Source: Bacteroides ihuae (GTDB lineage Bacteria; Bacteroidota; Bacteroidia; Bacteroidales; Bacteroidaceae). Taken from it: 64,000 nt of DNA. The stretch spans positions 1 to 64,000 of the forward strand of contig NZ_FNVX01000002.1 in NCBI RefSeq assembly GCF_900104585.1, read 5' to 3'. Below the pieces are notes generated by a model, which had not been told where the DNA came from, ran no database searches, and was given only the letters and a program-made list of their open reading frames with translations. Positions 1-8,574 of this stretch are shown one piece after another (the first letter of the stretch is position 1; every line of letters starts with the position of its first letter). Both the position numbers and the translations under genes were made by a program.

Positions 1-106
<106 letters not shown>

Positions 107-113
107 TGAAGAA

Positions 114-150
114 AGCCCCCGTGGATACAAATATCTACGGGGGCTTTTGT
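114..150 (+). terminator. rRNA operon terminator
   Basis: A 14-bp GC-rich hairpin: AGCCCCCGTGGATA pairs with TATCTACGGGGGCT (one G-U pair) across a CAAA loop, followed by TTTTGTG. It starts 8 bases after the 5S end and would stop rRNA operon transcription. Confidence 0.92.
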
Positions 151-291
151 GTTTATAGCTATTTGAAAGCTTGAAAGAATAATAGAAACGATAATGTCAT
201 GCTTTGTCTTCGGTAATAGGAAATATGAAAATAATCTGGCTGTATTGAGATTAAAAGATGTGAATTAGTAATATGGTATTGAATTACTTAT
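151..291. other. AT-rich spacer after rRNA operon
   Basis: No open reading frame or clear structure is visible between the rRNA terminator and the promoter of the next gene. Confidence 0.5.
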
Positions 292-299
292 TATTTTTG
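292..299 (+). promoter_or_regulatory. -7 box of the 326 gene
   Basis: TATTTTTG fits the Bacteroidetes -7 consensus TAnnTTTG and lies 27 bases before the ATG at 326, giving a leader of about 20 nt. No convincing -33 TTTG is seen at the right distance. Confidence 0.5.
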
Positions 300-325
300 C
301 CGCAGATTTCTATCAATAGAATATA

Positions 326-745
326 ATGAATAATAAAATGAATATGTCGGTGAAGTTTGTAGCGTTTTTCCTGCTGTTACTTTTGTCTTCAAGCATGAAA
401 GCAAATTCTATATGCTTTATTTCAGATTCTTCCTATTCTTCGTCTGAGTCTTCGGATGAACATGTTTCGATGTTGCCCTCCAATAGCAGCATAGACAATT
501 CTATTTTATATGCAGTGTTGGCCTTAAATCCATCTGTAAAATCGATTTCTTTATCTATAGGTTTCCGTTTACGTAAAATATCAGACTCTTCTAATGCTAT
601 GATTAAAAGCATTATTAAGTATCTTTCTAATATGGATACTTCGTCCGTTCTAGGCAGGCGTAGGGCTCTTTACTCCAATAACTTCTTATCATGTATGATG
701 ACTTGTGATTCTTACATTCTTGCCTTGCAGCGCATTCAAATTTAG
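326..745 (+). CDS. Small secreted Ser-rich hypothetical protein
   Basis: 139 residues that I do not recognise as a family. The N-terminus is a signal peptide: short charged start, hydrophobic run FVAFFLLLLLSSS, then possible cleavage near KANS. The mature part is rich in serine, with an SSYSSSESSDE stretch, and ends with LQRIQI. It has three cysteines besides the one just after the signal. It sits between an rRNA operon and the TonB operon, with its own -7 box at 292. ATGs at 338 and 344 are alternative starts. Probably exported to the periplasm or surface. A chance ORF cannot be excluded, but promoter spacing and signal peptide argue for a real gene. Confidence 0.5.
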   Translation: MNNKMNMSVKFVAFFLLLLLSSSMKANSICFISDSSYSSSESSDEHVSMLPSNSSIDNSILYAVLALNPSVKSISLSIGFRLRKISDSSNAMIKSIIKYLSNMDTSSVLGRRRALYSNNFLSCMMTCDSYILALQRIQI

Positions 746-857
746 AAAAATCTTTTATATACTGTTTTATACGATTGGGAACTGATGAATTAATGAGTTC
801 TCAGTCCTCCTATGTCTGTATTTACTCTAATTAAATAACATTTTTTTTAAAAACATT

Positions 858-1670
858 ATGGAAACTAATCAAAAAAAGTCTTTTTCGTTTACAGGTATTA
901 GATCAGCTGGATTGGTGATAATCTGCTGTTTCGTAATTGCAGTGTGTATCTACAAATTCTTATTAGGTGACCCATCTCACTTTATGAACAATGACCCTAA
1001 TAATCATCCACTTCCGGGAGACTTCTTAGGAACAATCTACAAAGGTGGTTTTATCGTTCCTATTATTCAGACTTTGTTGCTTACAGTTCTTGCATTGAGT
1101 ATTGAACGCTATTTTGCTCTTCGTACTGCTTTTGGTAAAGGATCATTGGCTAAGTTTGTTAAGAACATCAAGGAAGCTTTAACTGCTGGCGATCTTAAAA
1201 AAGCGCAAGCTATTTGTGACAAGCAACAAGGCTCTGTAGCAAATGTTGTTACGTCAACTCTTTTGAAATATGATGAAATGCAGCATGACGGGGCTCTCTC
1301 TAAAGAGCAAAAGGTATTAGCGATCCAAAAGGAACTTGAAGAAGCGACTGCATTGGAATTGCCTATGATGGAACAAAACTTACCTATAATCGGAACTATT
1401 ACTACATTGGGTACTTTGATGGGATTGTTAGGTACTGTAATTGGTATGATTCGTTCTTTTGCAGCTTTGGCAGCAGGTGGAAACGCCGATTCAATGGCTC
1501 TTTCTCAAGGTATTTCAGAAGCATTGATCAACACTGCTTTTGGTATCCTTACAGGTGCTTTAGCAGTTATCTCTTATAACTACTACACTAATAAAATAGA
1601 CAAATTGACTTATAGCCTTGATGAAGTTGGATTTTCAATCGTACAAACTTTTGCTGCAACTCATAAATAA
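858..1670 (+). CDS. exbB: ExbB/TolQ/MotA-type proton channel protein
   Basis: Inner-membrane channel subunit that, with ExbD, uses the proton gradient to drive TonB and so TonB-dependent outer-membrane import. 270 residues; hydrophobic segments near 15-35, 65-85, 172-200 and 215-240. The last two, with TLGTLMGLLGTVIGMI and ALINTAFGILTGALAVIS, are the conserved MotA/TolQ/ExbB core. A cytoplasmic helical domain lies between segments 2 and 3. First gene of a same-strand run exbB-exbD-exbD-tonB-PstS-like-TPR with gaps of 2-30 bases. No clear -7 box lies directly upstream. Family certain; ExbB rather than TolQ is inferred from the adjacent tonB. Confidence 0.93.
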   Translation: METNQKKSFSFTGIRSAGLVIICCFVIAVCIYKFLLGDPSHFMNNDPNNHPLPGDFLGTIYKGGFIVPIIQTLLLTVLALSIERYFALRTAFGKGSLAKFVKNIKEALTAGDLKKAQAICDKQQGSVANVVTSTLLKYDEMQHDGALSKEQKVLAIQKELEEATALELPMMEQNLPIIGTITTLGTLMGLLGTVIGMIRSFAALAAGGNADSMALSQGISEALINTAFGILTGALAVISYNYYTNKIDKLTYSLDEVGFSIVQTFAATHK

Positions 1671-1700
1671 TAAGAGGTTAAAAATAAAACGCTTATAATT

Positions 1701-2306
1701 ATGGGTAGAGCAAAAATCAAAAAAAAGAGTACATTCATTGATATGACTGCAATGAGTGACGTTACCGTACTACTATTAACCTTTTTTATGTTGACGTCTA
1801 CGTTCGTAAAAAAGGAACCAGTAGAGGTTACCACTCCGGCATCTGTTTCTGAAATTAAGATTCCGGAAACTAATATCTTGCAGATATTGATCGATCCGAG
1901 TGGAAAGGTCTTTATGAGCTTGGATAAGCAGTCTGACTTGAGAGCAACGTTGGAGGGTGTGGGAAAAGAATATGGAGTAACTTTTACTCCTGAACAGATA
2001 AAAAAATTCATGCTTTCAGCTACATTCGGTGTACCTATCAAAAGTATGAAAACTTATTTGGACCTACCGACTGATAAACAAGATGCCGTTCTAAAGAATG
2101 AAGGCATCCCTTGTGATAGTGTTGACAACCAGTTTAAGGCGTGGGTCAGAAATGCTCGTGCTGTAAATGCTGACTTACGTATAGCAATTAAAGCTGACCA
2201 GTCTACTCCTTATTCTATTATCAAGAATGTGATGGCTTCACTTCAGGATCTTAGGGAGAACCGCTATAACCTGATTACTTCGCTGAGAACGACTTCTGAA
2301 AATTAA
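1701..2306 (+). CDS. exbD: ExbD/TolR family protein (first copy)
   Basis: Partner of ExbB in the TonB motor. 201 residues: a short basic cytoplasmic N-terminus (KIKKKS), one membrane helix at about 17-37 with the channel aspartate in MTAMSDVTVLLLTFFML, then a periplasmic domain. Its periplasmic domain, about 160 residues, is longer than that of E. coli ExbD (141 residues in all) and has an insertion around 80-130. A second ExbD follows 15 bases downstream. Bacteroidetes TonB operons commonly carry two ExbD genes, so a mixed channel is plausible but not shown by sequence. Confidence 0.92.
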   Translation: MGRAKIKKKSTFIDMTAMSDVTVLLLTFFMLTSTFVKKEPVEVTTPASVSEIKIPETNILQILIDPSGKVFMSLDKQSDLRATLEGVGKEYGVTFTPEQIKKFMLSATFGVPIKSMKTYLDLPTDKQDAVLKNEGIPCDSVDNQFKAWVRNARAVNADLRIAIKADQSTPYSIIKNVMASLQDLRENRYNLITSLRTTSEN

Positions 2307-2321
2307 TAAAACGAATAAATT

Positions 2322-2978
2322 ATGAGTGCTGAAGTACAAGAAAGCGGCAATAAGAAAGGTGGAAAAGGGAAGCAGAAGAAAATGACCGTTCGTGTGGATT
2401 TTACGCCGATGGTGGATATGAACATGCTACTTATCACTTTCTTTATGCTTTGTACCTCGTTGAGCAAACCTCAGACGATGGAAATAAGTATGCCGAGTAA
2501 CGATAAGGATATAACAGAAGAACAGCAAACTAAAGTAAAAGCTTCACAAGCTATCACTTTACTGTTGGGAAGTGAAGATAAATTGTATTATTACGAAGGA
2601 GAACCTGACTACAAAGATTATTCTTCTTTGAAACAAACGACCTATAAACCGGATGGTTTGAGGGCTTTACTTCTTAAACGTAACAGAGAAGCTGTTCTGA
2701 AAGTAAATGACTTGAAGCAGCAAAAGCTGAATCTGAAAATATCTGCAGATGAATATAATAAGCAGGTTGCTGAAATTAAAAATGGGAAAGACACACCTGT
2801 TGTTATAATCAAGGCGACTGACGAATCTACGTATAAGAATCTGATAGATGCTCTGGATGAAATGCAAATATGCAATATAGGTAAATATGTAATTGTGGAT
2901 ATTGTCGATGCGGATAAATTCTTACTGAAGAATTTTGAAACTCAAGGCGGCCTTTCCAAAGATATTGCCGAGCAGTAA
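2322..2978 (+). CDS. exbD: ExbD/TolR family protein (second copy)
   Basis: 218 residues. Basic Gly/Lys-rich N-terminus (GNKKGGKGKQKK), one membrane helix near 27-48 with the key aspartate in DFTPMVDMNMLLITFFML, and a periplasmic domain enlarged by a Lys/Gln-rich stretch (about 65-135). The membrane helix is closer to classical ExbD (TPMxD) than that of the first copy. It starts 15 bases after the first exbD stop and ends 22 bases before tonB, so all are probably co-translated. The two copies differ strongly outside the helix, which suggests an old duplication with separate roles. Confidence 0.92.
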   Translation: MSAEVQESGNKKGGKGKQKKMTVRVDFTPMVDMNMLLITFFMLCTSLSKPQTMEISMPSNDKDITEEQQTKVKASQAITLLLGSEDKLYYYEGEPDYKDYSSLKQTTYKPDGLRALLLKRNREAVLKVNDLKQQKLNLKISADEYNKQVAEIKNGKDTPVVIIKATDESTYKNLIDALDEMQICNIGKYVIVDIVDADKFLLKNFETQGGLSKDIAEQ

Positions 2979-3000
2979 TTAACACCTAAAAAATATATAA

Positions 3001-3813
3001 ATGGCAAAAATAGATTTGACATCTTTAGAGTGGTGTGAGCTGATTTTTAAAGGCAAGAATAAGGCTTATGGTGCATATAAGATGCGTGGAGAGTCTGCCA
3101 AACGTCACAATTTGGCAATGCTGATTGTCCTTGTTATTGCTTTGGTAGGTTTTAGTATACCTACACTTATTAAATTGGCTACTCCAAAGCAGAAAGAAGT
3201 GATGACCGAAGTTACTGCATTATCACAATTGGAAGAACCGGAGGTCCCTGATGAGATGAAGAAAGTTCAACCTGTAGCTCCTCCTCCTCCAGCATTGAAA
3301 AGCACTATTAAGTTTACTGCTCCTGTTATCAAAAAGGATTCTGAGGTTAATGAAGATGACGAGATCAAGAGTCAGCAAGAGCTGACCCAAACGAAAGTTT
3401 CTATCTCTATTGCTGATGTGAAAGGAAATGATGAGGCAAATGGGAAGGATATTGCAGACTTAAAACAAGTGGTGACGCAAGCTCCTGTTGAAGAAGACAA
3501 AGTCTTTGATATGGTAGAGCAAATGCCTACTTTTCCCGGAGGTCAAGCAGAATTGCTCTCTTTTATAGGGAAAAACCTGAAATATCCGACTATTGCTCAG
3601 GAGAATGGTACACAAGGACGTGTGATTTGTCAATTCATTGTTGGGAAAGACGGTACAGTAAGAGATGTGCAAGTTGTTAAGTCTCTTGATCCTTATTGTG
3701 ACAAGGAAGCTATACGCGTTATTCGTTCAATGCCTCGATGGATTCCCGGAAAACAGAACGGTAAACCTGTGACTGTGAAATATACAGTGCCTATAACATT
3801 TAGATTGCAATAA
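3001..3813 (+). CDS. tonB: TonB family energy transducer
   Basis: Spans the periplasm and couples the ExbBD motor to TonB-dependent receptors. 270 residues: a Bacteroidetes-type N-terminal segment (LEWCELIFKGKNKAYGAYKM), a membrane helix at about 38-60, a Pro-rich linker (EEPEVPDEM, VAPPPPALK), and a C-terminal TonB domain from about 175 with MPTFPGGQAELLSFI, GRVICQFIVGKDGTV, ALRVIRSMP-like VIRSMPRWIPGKQNGKPV and a final VPITFRLQ. Complete, with start ATG right after a short AT-rich spacer. Likely to energise SusC-type receptors such as those in this window. Confidence 0.94.
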   Translation: MAKIDLTSLEWCELIFKGKNKAYGAYKMRGESAKRHNLAMLIVLVIALVGFSIPTLIKLATPKQKEVMTEVTALSQLEEPEVPDEMKKVQPVAPPPPALKSTIKFTAPVIKKDSEVNEDDEIKSQQELTQTKVSISIADVKGNDEANGKDIADLKQVVTQAPVEEDKVFDMVEQMPTFPGGQAELLSFIGKNLKYPTIAQENGTQGRVICQFIVGKDGTVRDVQVVKSLDPYCDKEAIRVIRSMPRWIPGKQNGKPVTVKYTVPITFRLQ

Positions 3814-3815
3814 TA

Positions 3816-4757
3816 ATGATGAAACAGTTTTTGCTAATAGTTTTGCTGTCTTTGGCTACACTTTCTGCCTGTAATCAAAAACCTAAAGATGGAATGACGG
3901 ATACTTATACGTCGGGGGTAATAGCTATCGCTGCTGATGAGAGTTTCCAACCTATTGTTCAGGAAGAAGTAGATGTGTTTGAAGGAGTTTATCCGTTGGC
4001 GGGAATTGTTCCTCGTTATACAACTGAAGTGAATGCAATTAATTTGCTTTTGAAGGATAGCGTACGTGTGGCTATTGCTACGCGTACGCTTACTTCAGAA
4101 GAAATGAACTCATTCCATAGTCGCAAATTTTTCCCTCGCGAAATTAAATTAGCTACGGATGGCTTAGCGCTTATCGTGAATCAGAAGAATTCTGATTCGA
4201 TTATTAGTGTGCGTGACATAAAGAGAATACTTACTGGTGAGATAAAGAAATGGATAGAGATATATCCTAAATCTCAACTAGGTGACATTCAATTAGTTTT
4301 TGATAATAAGAATTCGAGTACAGTTCGTTTTGCGGCTGACTCGCTGTGTAAAGGTAAACCTTTATCTACTGATTTAAAGGCTCTAAAAAATAACCAGGAC
4401 GTAATAAACTACGTTGCTCGTACACCTCAAGCTATTGGTGTAATTGGTGTTAACTGGTTAGGAAATCGTAGTGATACTACTAATCTTTCTTTTCGAAATG
4501 AAATTAGAGTTATGGCTGTAAGTGCGGAAAATATAGCCACACCGAGCAATAGTTATAAGCCATATCAAGCTTATTTGTTTTATGGTGATTACCCGTTGGT
4601 GCGGAGCATTTATGTTTTGCTCAATGATCCTCGTAATGCTTTGCCTTGGGGTTTTACCTCGTTCCTCACTTCTGATAGAGGACAAAGAATTATTCTAAAG
4701 TCAGGGCTGGTTCCGGCTACTCAGCCTGTGCGTGTAGTAGATGTCAAAGACAAATAA
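3816..4757 (+). CDS. PstS-like periplasmic phosphate-binding lipoprotein
   Basis: 313 residues. Lipoprotein signal with lipobox LSAC (cysteine near residue 19). The rest has the PstS-like periplasmic-binding fold: an opening IAADESFQPIVQEEVDVFEG, a central ILTGEIKKWIEI as in ILTGKITNW of PstS relatives, NSSTVRF, and a late YLFYGDYPLVRSIYVLLN. It starts 2 bases after tonB and is not next to pstCAB, so a role in phosphate import is doubtful; association with the TonB operon suggests an envelope or sensing role. ATG at 3819 is an equal start choice. Family confident, ligand unknown. Confidence 0.85.
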   Translation: MMKQFLLIVLLSLATLSACNQKPKDGMTDTYTSGVIAIAADESFQPIVQEEVDVFEGVYPLAGIVPRYTTEVNAINLLLKDSVRVAIATRTLTSEEMNSFHSRKFFPREIKLATDGLALIVNQKNSDSIISVRDIKRILTGEIKKWIEIYPKSQLGDIQLVFDNKNSSTVRFAADSLCKGKPLSTDLKALKNNQDVINYVARTPQAIGVIGVNWLGNRSDTTNLSFRNEIRVMAVSAENIATPSNSYKPYQAYLFYGDYPLVRSIYVLLNDPRNALPWGFTSFLTSDRGQRIILKSGLVPATQPVRVVDVKDK

Positions 4758-4779
4758 TAATTTAATAATATAGATTGTA

Positions 4780-6207
4780 ATGAAACGAATTCAACTGTTG
4801 ATTTTAGTAATGTTTGTAGCTGTTGGTCCGCTTCTGGCTCAGTCAGCCAACACTGAATGGCAAGAGCGAATAGCTCGAATAAAAGAACTTGTGGGAACCA
4901 ATACCCAACAAGCTTCAGAAGAGGTAAACCAATTACTTAAGGGGAAAAACAAGAAAGACTCTGAGATATTAATTGCTGTAGCTCGTGTCTATTTTGATGC
5001 AGGAAAAAATTCTGATGCAGATATTTATTTACAACAAGCAAAAAAAGTGAATAATAAGTATCCCGGTATTTATTTATTGGAAGGAGATATTGCTGTATTG
5101 AACAAAGATGCCGGTACTGCTTGCCAACTTTACGAACAAGCTATTTATTTTGATCCAAATTGCAAAGAGGCATATCTAAAATACGCTCAGGTTTATAGGG
5201 ATGCAAGTCCTGAGCAAGCCATAGAAATGCTTTTGCGATTGAAGGAACTTGCTCCTGATTATCTTCCTGCTAATAAAGAATTGGCCGATGTATATTATAG
5301 AAATAACCACTTTGATAAGGCCATTGAAGAGTATGCTCACTTTGTGAATACTTCAGAAGTGACAGAAGACGATTTAATGAAGTATGCTTTTGCTCTGTTT
5401 TTGAATCATGATTTTGCTAAATCATTAGAAATAGCTCAAATGGGTGCTCAAAGAAATAATCGTCATGCTGCCTTTAATCGCTTGTTGATGTACAATTATA
5501 CCGATCTTAAACGTTACGAAGAGGGTCTGAAAGCAGCCGATACTTTCTTTCATAATTCTGATAAGCAGGATTTCTCTTACCTAGATTATATGTATTACGG
5601 TCATTTACTAAGTTCATCAAAGAAATATGATGAAGCAATAGTCGAATATAAGAAGGCTCTTGATTTAGATAGTTTGAAAACAAATTTGTGGGGTGAGATA
5701 TCGGACGCTTATGAGAATTTGAACAATTATGTCGATGCAATTGATTCTTATAAAAAATATATTGCTTCGCTTGAGGTTGAAAAACAAACGCCTGATTTAA
5801 TGTTTCGATTAGGAAAACTGTATTATGCTGAGGGAACATCATCACCTTTGATTGATCCGGCTGCAAAGAAGGCCTCTCTCCTTGAAGCAGATTCGGTCTT
5901 CTCTGTTATAGCAGAGAAAGCTCCGGATAGTTATTTAGGTTCTTTCTGGCGAGCACGTACCAATTCTGCTTTGGATCCCGAAACGACTCAGGGATTGGCG
6001 AAACCTTATTATGAGGCTGTAGTGTCGATGTTGCTAACAAAGAATGATCCACGTTATAACCCAGTTATAATTGAGTGTTATAGCTATTTGGGCTATTATT
6101 ATCTGTTACAGAATCTTATGCCTCAATCTAAGGAATACTGGCATAAGATATTATCTATAGATCCTGAAAATGCTACAGCGAAGAAGGCATTAGCAGGTAT
6201 TAAATAG
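4780..6207 (+). CDS. TPR-repeat periplasmic protein
   Basis: 475 residues. Cleavable signal peptide (MKRIQLLILVMFVAVGPLLAQ). The rest is a run of tetratricopeptide repeats, visible in blocks such as ILIAVARVYFDAGKNSDAD, LLEGDIAVLNKDAGTACQLY, EAYLKYAQVYRDASPEQAIE and KYDEAIVEYKKALDLDSL. Such solenoids act as protein-protein scaffolds. It is the last gene of the TonB run, 22 bases after the PstS-like gene, and is followed by a strong terminator, so it probably helps assemble or regulate the TonB machinery at the inner-membrane face of the periplasm. No catalytic motif is seen. Confidence 0.88.
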   Translation: MKRIQLLILVMFVAVGPLLAQSANTEWQERIARIKELVGTNTQQASEEVNQLLKGKNKKDSEILIAVARVYFDAGKNSDADIYLQQAKKVNNKYPGIYLLEGDIAVLNKDAGTACQLYEQAIYFDPNCKEAYLKYAQVYRDASPEQAIEMLLRLKELAPDYLPANKELADVYYRNNHFDKAIEEYAHFVNTSEVTEDDLMKYAFALFLNHDFAKSLEIAQMGAQRNNRHAAFNRLLMYNYTDLKRYEEGLKAADTFFHNSDKQDFSYLDYMYYGHLLSSSKKYDEAIVEYKKALDLDSLKTNLWGEISDAYENLNNYVDAIDSYKKYIASLEVEKQTPDLMFRLGKLYYAEGTSSPLIDPAAKKASLLEADSVFSVIAEKAPDSYLGSFWRARTNSALDPETTQGLAKPYYEAVVSMLLTKNDPRYNPVIIECYSYLGYYYLLQNLMPQSKEYWHKILSIDPENATAKKALAGIK

Positions 6208-6229
6208 TTTTAATTGTATATCGTTGTTG

Positions 6230-6259
6230 AGGAGTAAAGGAAACTTTACTCCTTTTTTT
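6230..6259 (+). terminator. Terminator of the TonB operon
   Basis: Perfect 10-bp stem AGGAGTAAAG / CTTTACTCCT closed by a GAAA tetraloop and followed by seven T residues. It ends the exbB-to-TPR transcription unit. Confidence 0.93.
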
Positions 6260-6397
6260 ATCTTGTTTTGTTCCTTTTTCTACTCCACTTCACCTTTTGA
6301 GGTGTCTCTATTCAACCTTCTTAATGATTGCTTTTGTCTGTAATGTGACTAAATTCTCTCATATATATCTAGCAGGTAATATTTTTTCTCTTATTTA

Positions 6398-6428
6398 TTG
6401 CATTATTTGAACAGTATGTATATATTTG
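6398..6428 (+). promoter_or_regulatory. Promoter of the ABC/GntR operon
   Basis: -7 box TATATTTG at 6421-6428 (perfect TAnnTTTG) with a -33 TTG at 6398-6400, 20 bases apart. Transcription should start near 6436, inside the palindrome at 6431-6452. Confidence 0.75.
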
Positions 6429-6430
6429 CA

Positions 6431-6452
6431 GTGTATTAGTATTCTAATACAC
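6431..6452. promoter_or_regulatory. Palindromic operator, probable GntR site
   Basis: Perfect inverted repeat with 9-bp arms, GTGTATTAG and CTAATACAC, separated by TATT. It begins 2 bases after the -7 box and covers the predicted transcription start, the ideal position for repression. The operon encodes its own GntR-type regulator (8191-8574), the obvious candidate to bind it; this link is inferred. Confidence 0.75.
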
Positions 6453-6501
6453 AAACAGGCGGGTTGTTTTATCATCTGTATACTTTTAAATCTATAATAA
6501 T

Positions 6502-7341
6502 ATGGTTACAATTGAGAATCTTGCATTTTGTTATCGTAAATCAAAGCATGAGGTTATTCGCGATTTTTCTCTGAGATTGGAAAAAGGAAAAGTTTACGGA
6601 TTGCTAGGGAAAAATGGAGTAGGAAAATCGACTCTTTTATATCTGATGGCAGGTTTGCTTACACCAAAGAGGGGGCAAGTTCTATTTCACAAAACGAATG
6701 TACGTAAACGTTTGCCGATTACATTACAAGACATGTTTTTAATACCTGAAGAGTTTGAACTTCCATCTGTTTCTTTAATTAGTTTTATTGAATTAAATGG
6801 ACCTCTCTATCCGCTCTTTAGTAAAGAAGACATGGTGAAGTATTTGAATTGCTTCGAAATGAGTTTGGATGTTAATCTTGCTGCACTATCTATGGGTCAA
6901 AAAAAGAAAGTCTTTATGAGTTTTGCTTTGGCAACCAATACTTCTTTGTTAGTGATGGACGAACCGACCAATGGATTAGATATTCCCGGGAAGAGTCAAT
7001 TCCGAAAATTTATTGCTTCCGGGATGTCCGATGAAAAGACAATCCTCATTTCAACTCATCAAGTTAGAGATGTTGATAAGGTGCTAGATCATGTGTTGAT
7101 AATGGATAATACCCGCATATTATTGAATGCATCCATGATGGATATCTCTCGAAACCTATTGTTTCAGGAGAATGATAATCGTGAATTAGCAGAACAAGCG
7201 ATATATGCTTCTCCTACAATTCAGGGTAATAGTATGATTTTACCGAATATGAATGGAACGGAATCTGAGATTAACCTTGAGCTACTATTTAATGCTACTT
7301 TGGCTTCCACTGATGTAATAACCGGATTGTTTCATAAATAA
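6502..7341 (+). CDS. ABC transporter ATP-binding protein
   Basis: 279-residue ATPase of an ABC-2 type exporter. Walker A GLLGKNGVGKSTLL (about 34-47), signature LSMGQKKKV (variant of LSGGQ), Walker B LLVMDEPTNGLD and switch histidine in ISTHQ are all present. The C-terminal ~70 residues after the NBD are an extension typical of these Bacteroidetes exporters. First gene of a four-gene operon with a membrane permease, a GntR regulator and a membrane-anchored protein. Substrate unknown; YtrA-regulated exporters elsewhere respond to envelope or antibiotic stress, which is only a family-level hint. Confidence 0.9.
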   Translation: MVTIENLAFCYRKSKHEVIRDFSLRLEKGKVYGLLGKNGVGKSTLLYLMAGLLTPKRGQVLFHKTNVRKRLPITLQDMFLIPEEFELPSVSLISFIELNGPLYPLFSKEDMVKYLNCFEMSLDVNLAALSMGQKKKVFMSFALATNTSLLVMDEPTNGLDIPGKSQFRKFIASGMSDEKTILISTHQVRDVDKVLDHVLIMDNTRILLNASMMDISRNLLFQENDNRELAEQAIYASPTIQGNSMILPNMNGTESEINLELLFNATLASTDVITGLFHK

Positions 7342-7354
7342 TTGAAAATAGATT

Positions 7355-8188
7355 ATGTTAAAAGATACTTTTTTTAATATGTACCGTTTTAAGACGCTTT
7401 GCCGAAAAGAAATGGTTGAAAGTTGGAAAGTCAATGTATTGCGCATTGCGCTGATGTATGGAGCTATAACAATCATCCTTTTGTTCATTGGTTTCATGAC
7501 CTACTCTTCGTCTTCGACTTCTCCTCAGGCGGAAGCTCGTGAAATTCAGACTTCTTCGCTAATTGCCTTTGTCTGGTTTGGCTTTATATTTGGTTGCTTA
7601 AGTGCATCGTTTATAATGGAAAAAATGAAAACAAAAACGAGTCGCTTATCTGCTTTAATGACTCCGGCTACTTCGTTTGAGAAATTCTTCTCTAGATGGG
7701 TTGTGTTTACTGTTGTCTTTATGCTCGTTTTCTTAATTACATTTCTGTTAGCTGATTATACAAGAGTGCTTATTTGCATGCTTTCATTTCCTGAAATTGA
7801 TACAATTAAGGCTACAGAACTGAAGTATGTGCTTGTTGATAATAATTCTAATTTGAGCCTTTGCAATTCAACAAGATCACTTTTTCTATTGATATCCGGA
7901 TATCTGTTTTTTCAATCGTGTTTTGTTTTGGGAAGCTCTATATGGCCTAAGAATGCTTTCTTGAAAACTTTTGTAGCCGGTATTTTTTTGGTTATTACAT
8001 ATTCTTTAGTAGGTGTCGGTTTAACTATGCTGCTTCTGGGAGATTCGCATCTTTCTAATGCTGCTCTGGATTTATCAGAGGAAAGAATTGCTCCAATTGC
8101 TTCAATTTGCTTGGCTTGTTTAGCTTTGTTTAACTGGACGCTCGCTTATTTTCGTTTCAAAGAAGCTGAAATTATTAATAGAATTTGA
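7355..8188 (+). CDS. ABC-2 type membrane permease
   Basis: 277 residues with about six hydrophobic segments (near 30-50, 65-85, 110-135, 175-195, 205-230, 248-268), no recognisable catalytic motif, and a short cytoplasmic N-terminus. It lies 13 bases after the ATPase gene and overlaps or abuts the regulator gene, so it is almost certainly the membrane partner of that ATPase. Fits the ABC-2 permease class by topology and context; sequence motifs are too weak to name a substrate. Confidence 0.78.
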   Translation: MLKDTFFNMYRFKTLCRKEMVESWKVNVLRIALMYGAITIILLFIGFMTYSSSSTSPQAEAREIQTSSLIAFVWFGFIFGCLSASFIMEKMKTKTSRLSALMTPATSFEKFFSRWVVFTVVFMLVFLITFLLADYTRVLICMLSFPEIDTIKATELKYVLVDNNSNLSLCNSTRSLFLLISGYLFFQSCFVLGSSIWPKNAFLKTFVAGIFLVITYSLVGVGLTMLLLGDSHLSNAALDLSEERIAPIASICLACLALFNWTLAYFRFKEAEIINRI

Positions 8189-8190
8189 TC

Positions 8191-8574
8191 ATGAACTTTA
8201 AAGAAAGTAAAGCAATTTATTTGCAAATAGCAGAACGAATCTGTGATGAAATACTTTTGTTGCAATATAAGGAAGAGGAACGTATCCCTTCAGTGCGCGA
8301 GTATGCGGCTATTGTAGAGGTAAATGCCAATACAGTTATGCGTTCATTTGACTATCTCCAAATTCAATGCATCATCTATAATAAACGTGGCATTGGTTAT
8401 TTCGTAGCTCCAGGTGCGAGAGAACTGATCCTTTCATTACGTCGAGATGCATTTCTGAAAGAAGAAATTGCCTATTTCTTTAAACAACTCTATATGCTTG
8501 ATATCTCTATAGATGAAATAGGAGGGATGTTTGGTGAATTTATTAAGAAACAACATAGAAAGAACGAATTATGA
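8191..8574 (+). CDS. GntR family regulator, short YtrA-like type
   Basis: 127 residues. N-terminal winged helix-turn-helix: SKAIYLQIAERICDEIL, then RIPSVREYAAIVEVNANTVM and a wing IYNKRGIGYFV. The C-terminal tail is only ~50 residues, too short for a classical effector domain, as in YtrA-type regulators. I take ATG 8191 as start rather than the upstream in-frame TTG at 8185 that overlaps the permease stop. Its stop overlaps the next start (ATGA). It probably represses the operon through the palindrome at 6431-6452. Confidence 0.88.
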   Translation: MNFKESKAIYLQIAERICDEILLLQYKEEERIPSVREYAAIVEVNANTVMRSFDYLQIQCIIYNKRGIGYFVAPGARELILSLRRDAFLKEEIAYFFKQLYMLDISIDEIGGMFGEFIKKQHRKNEL

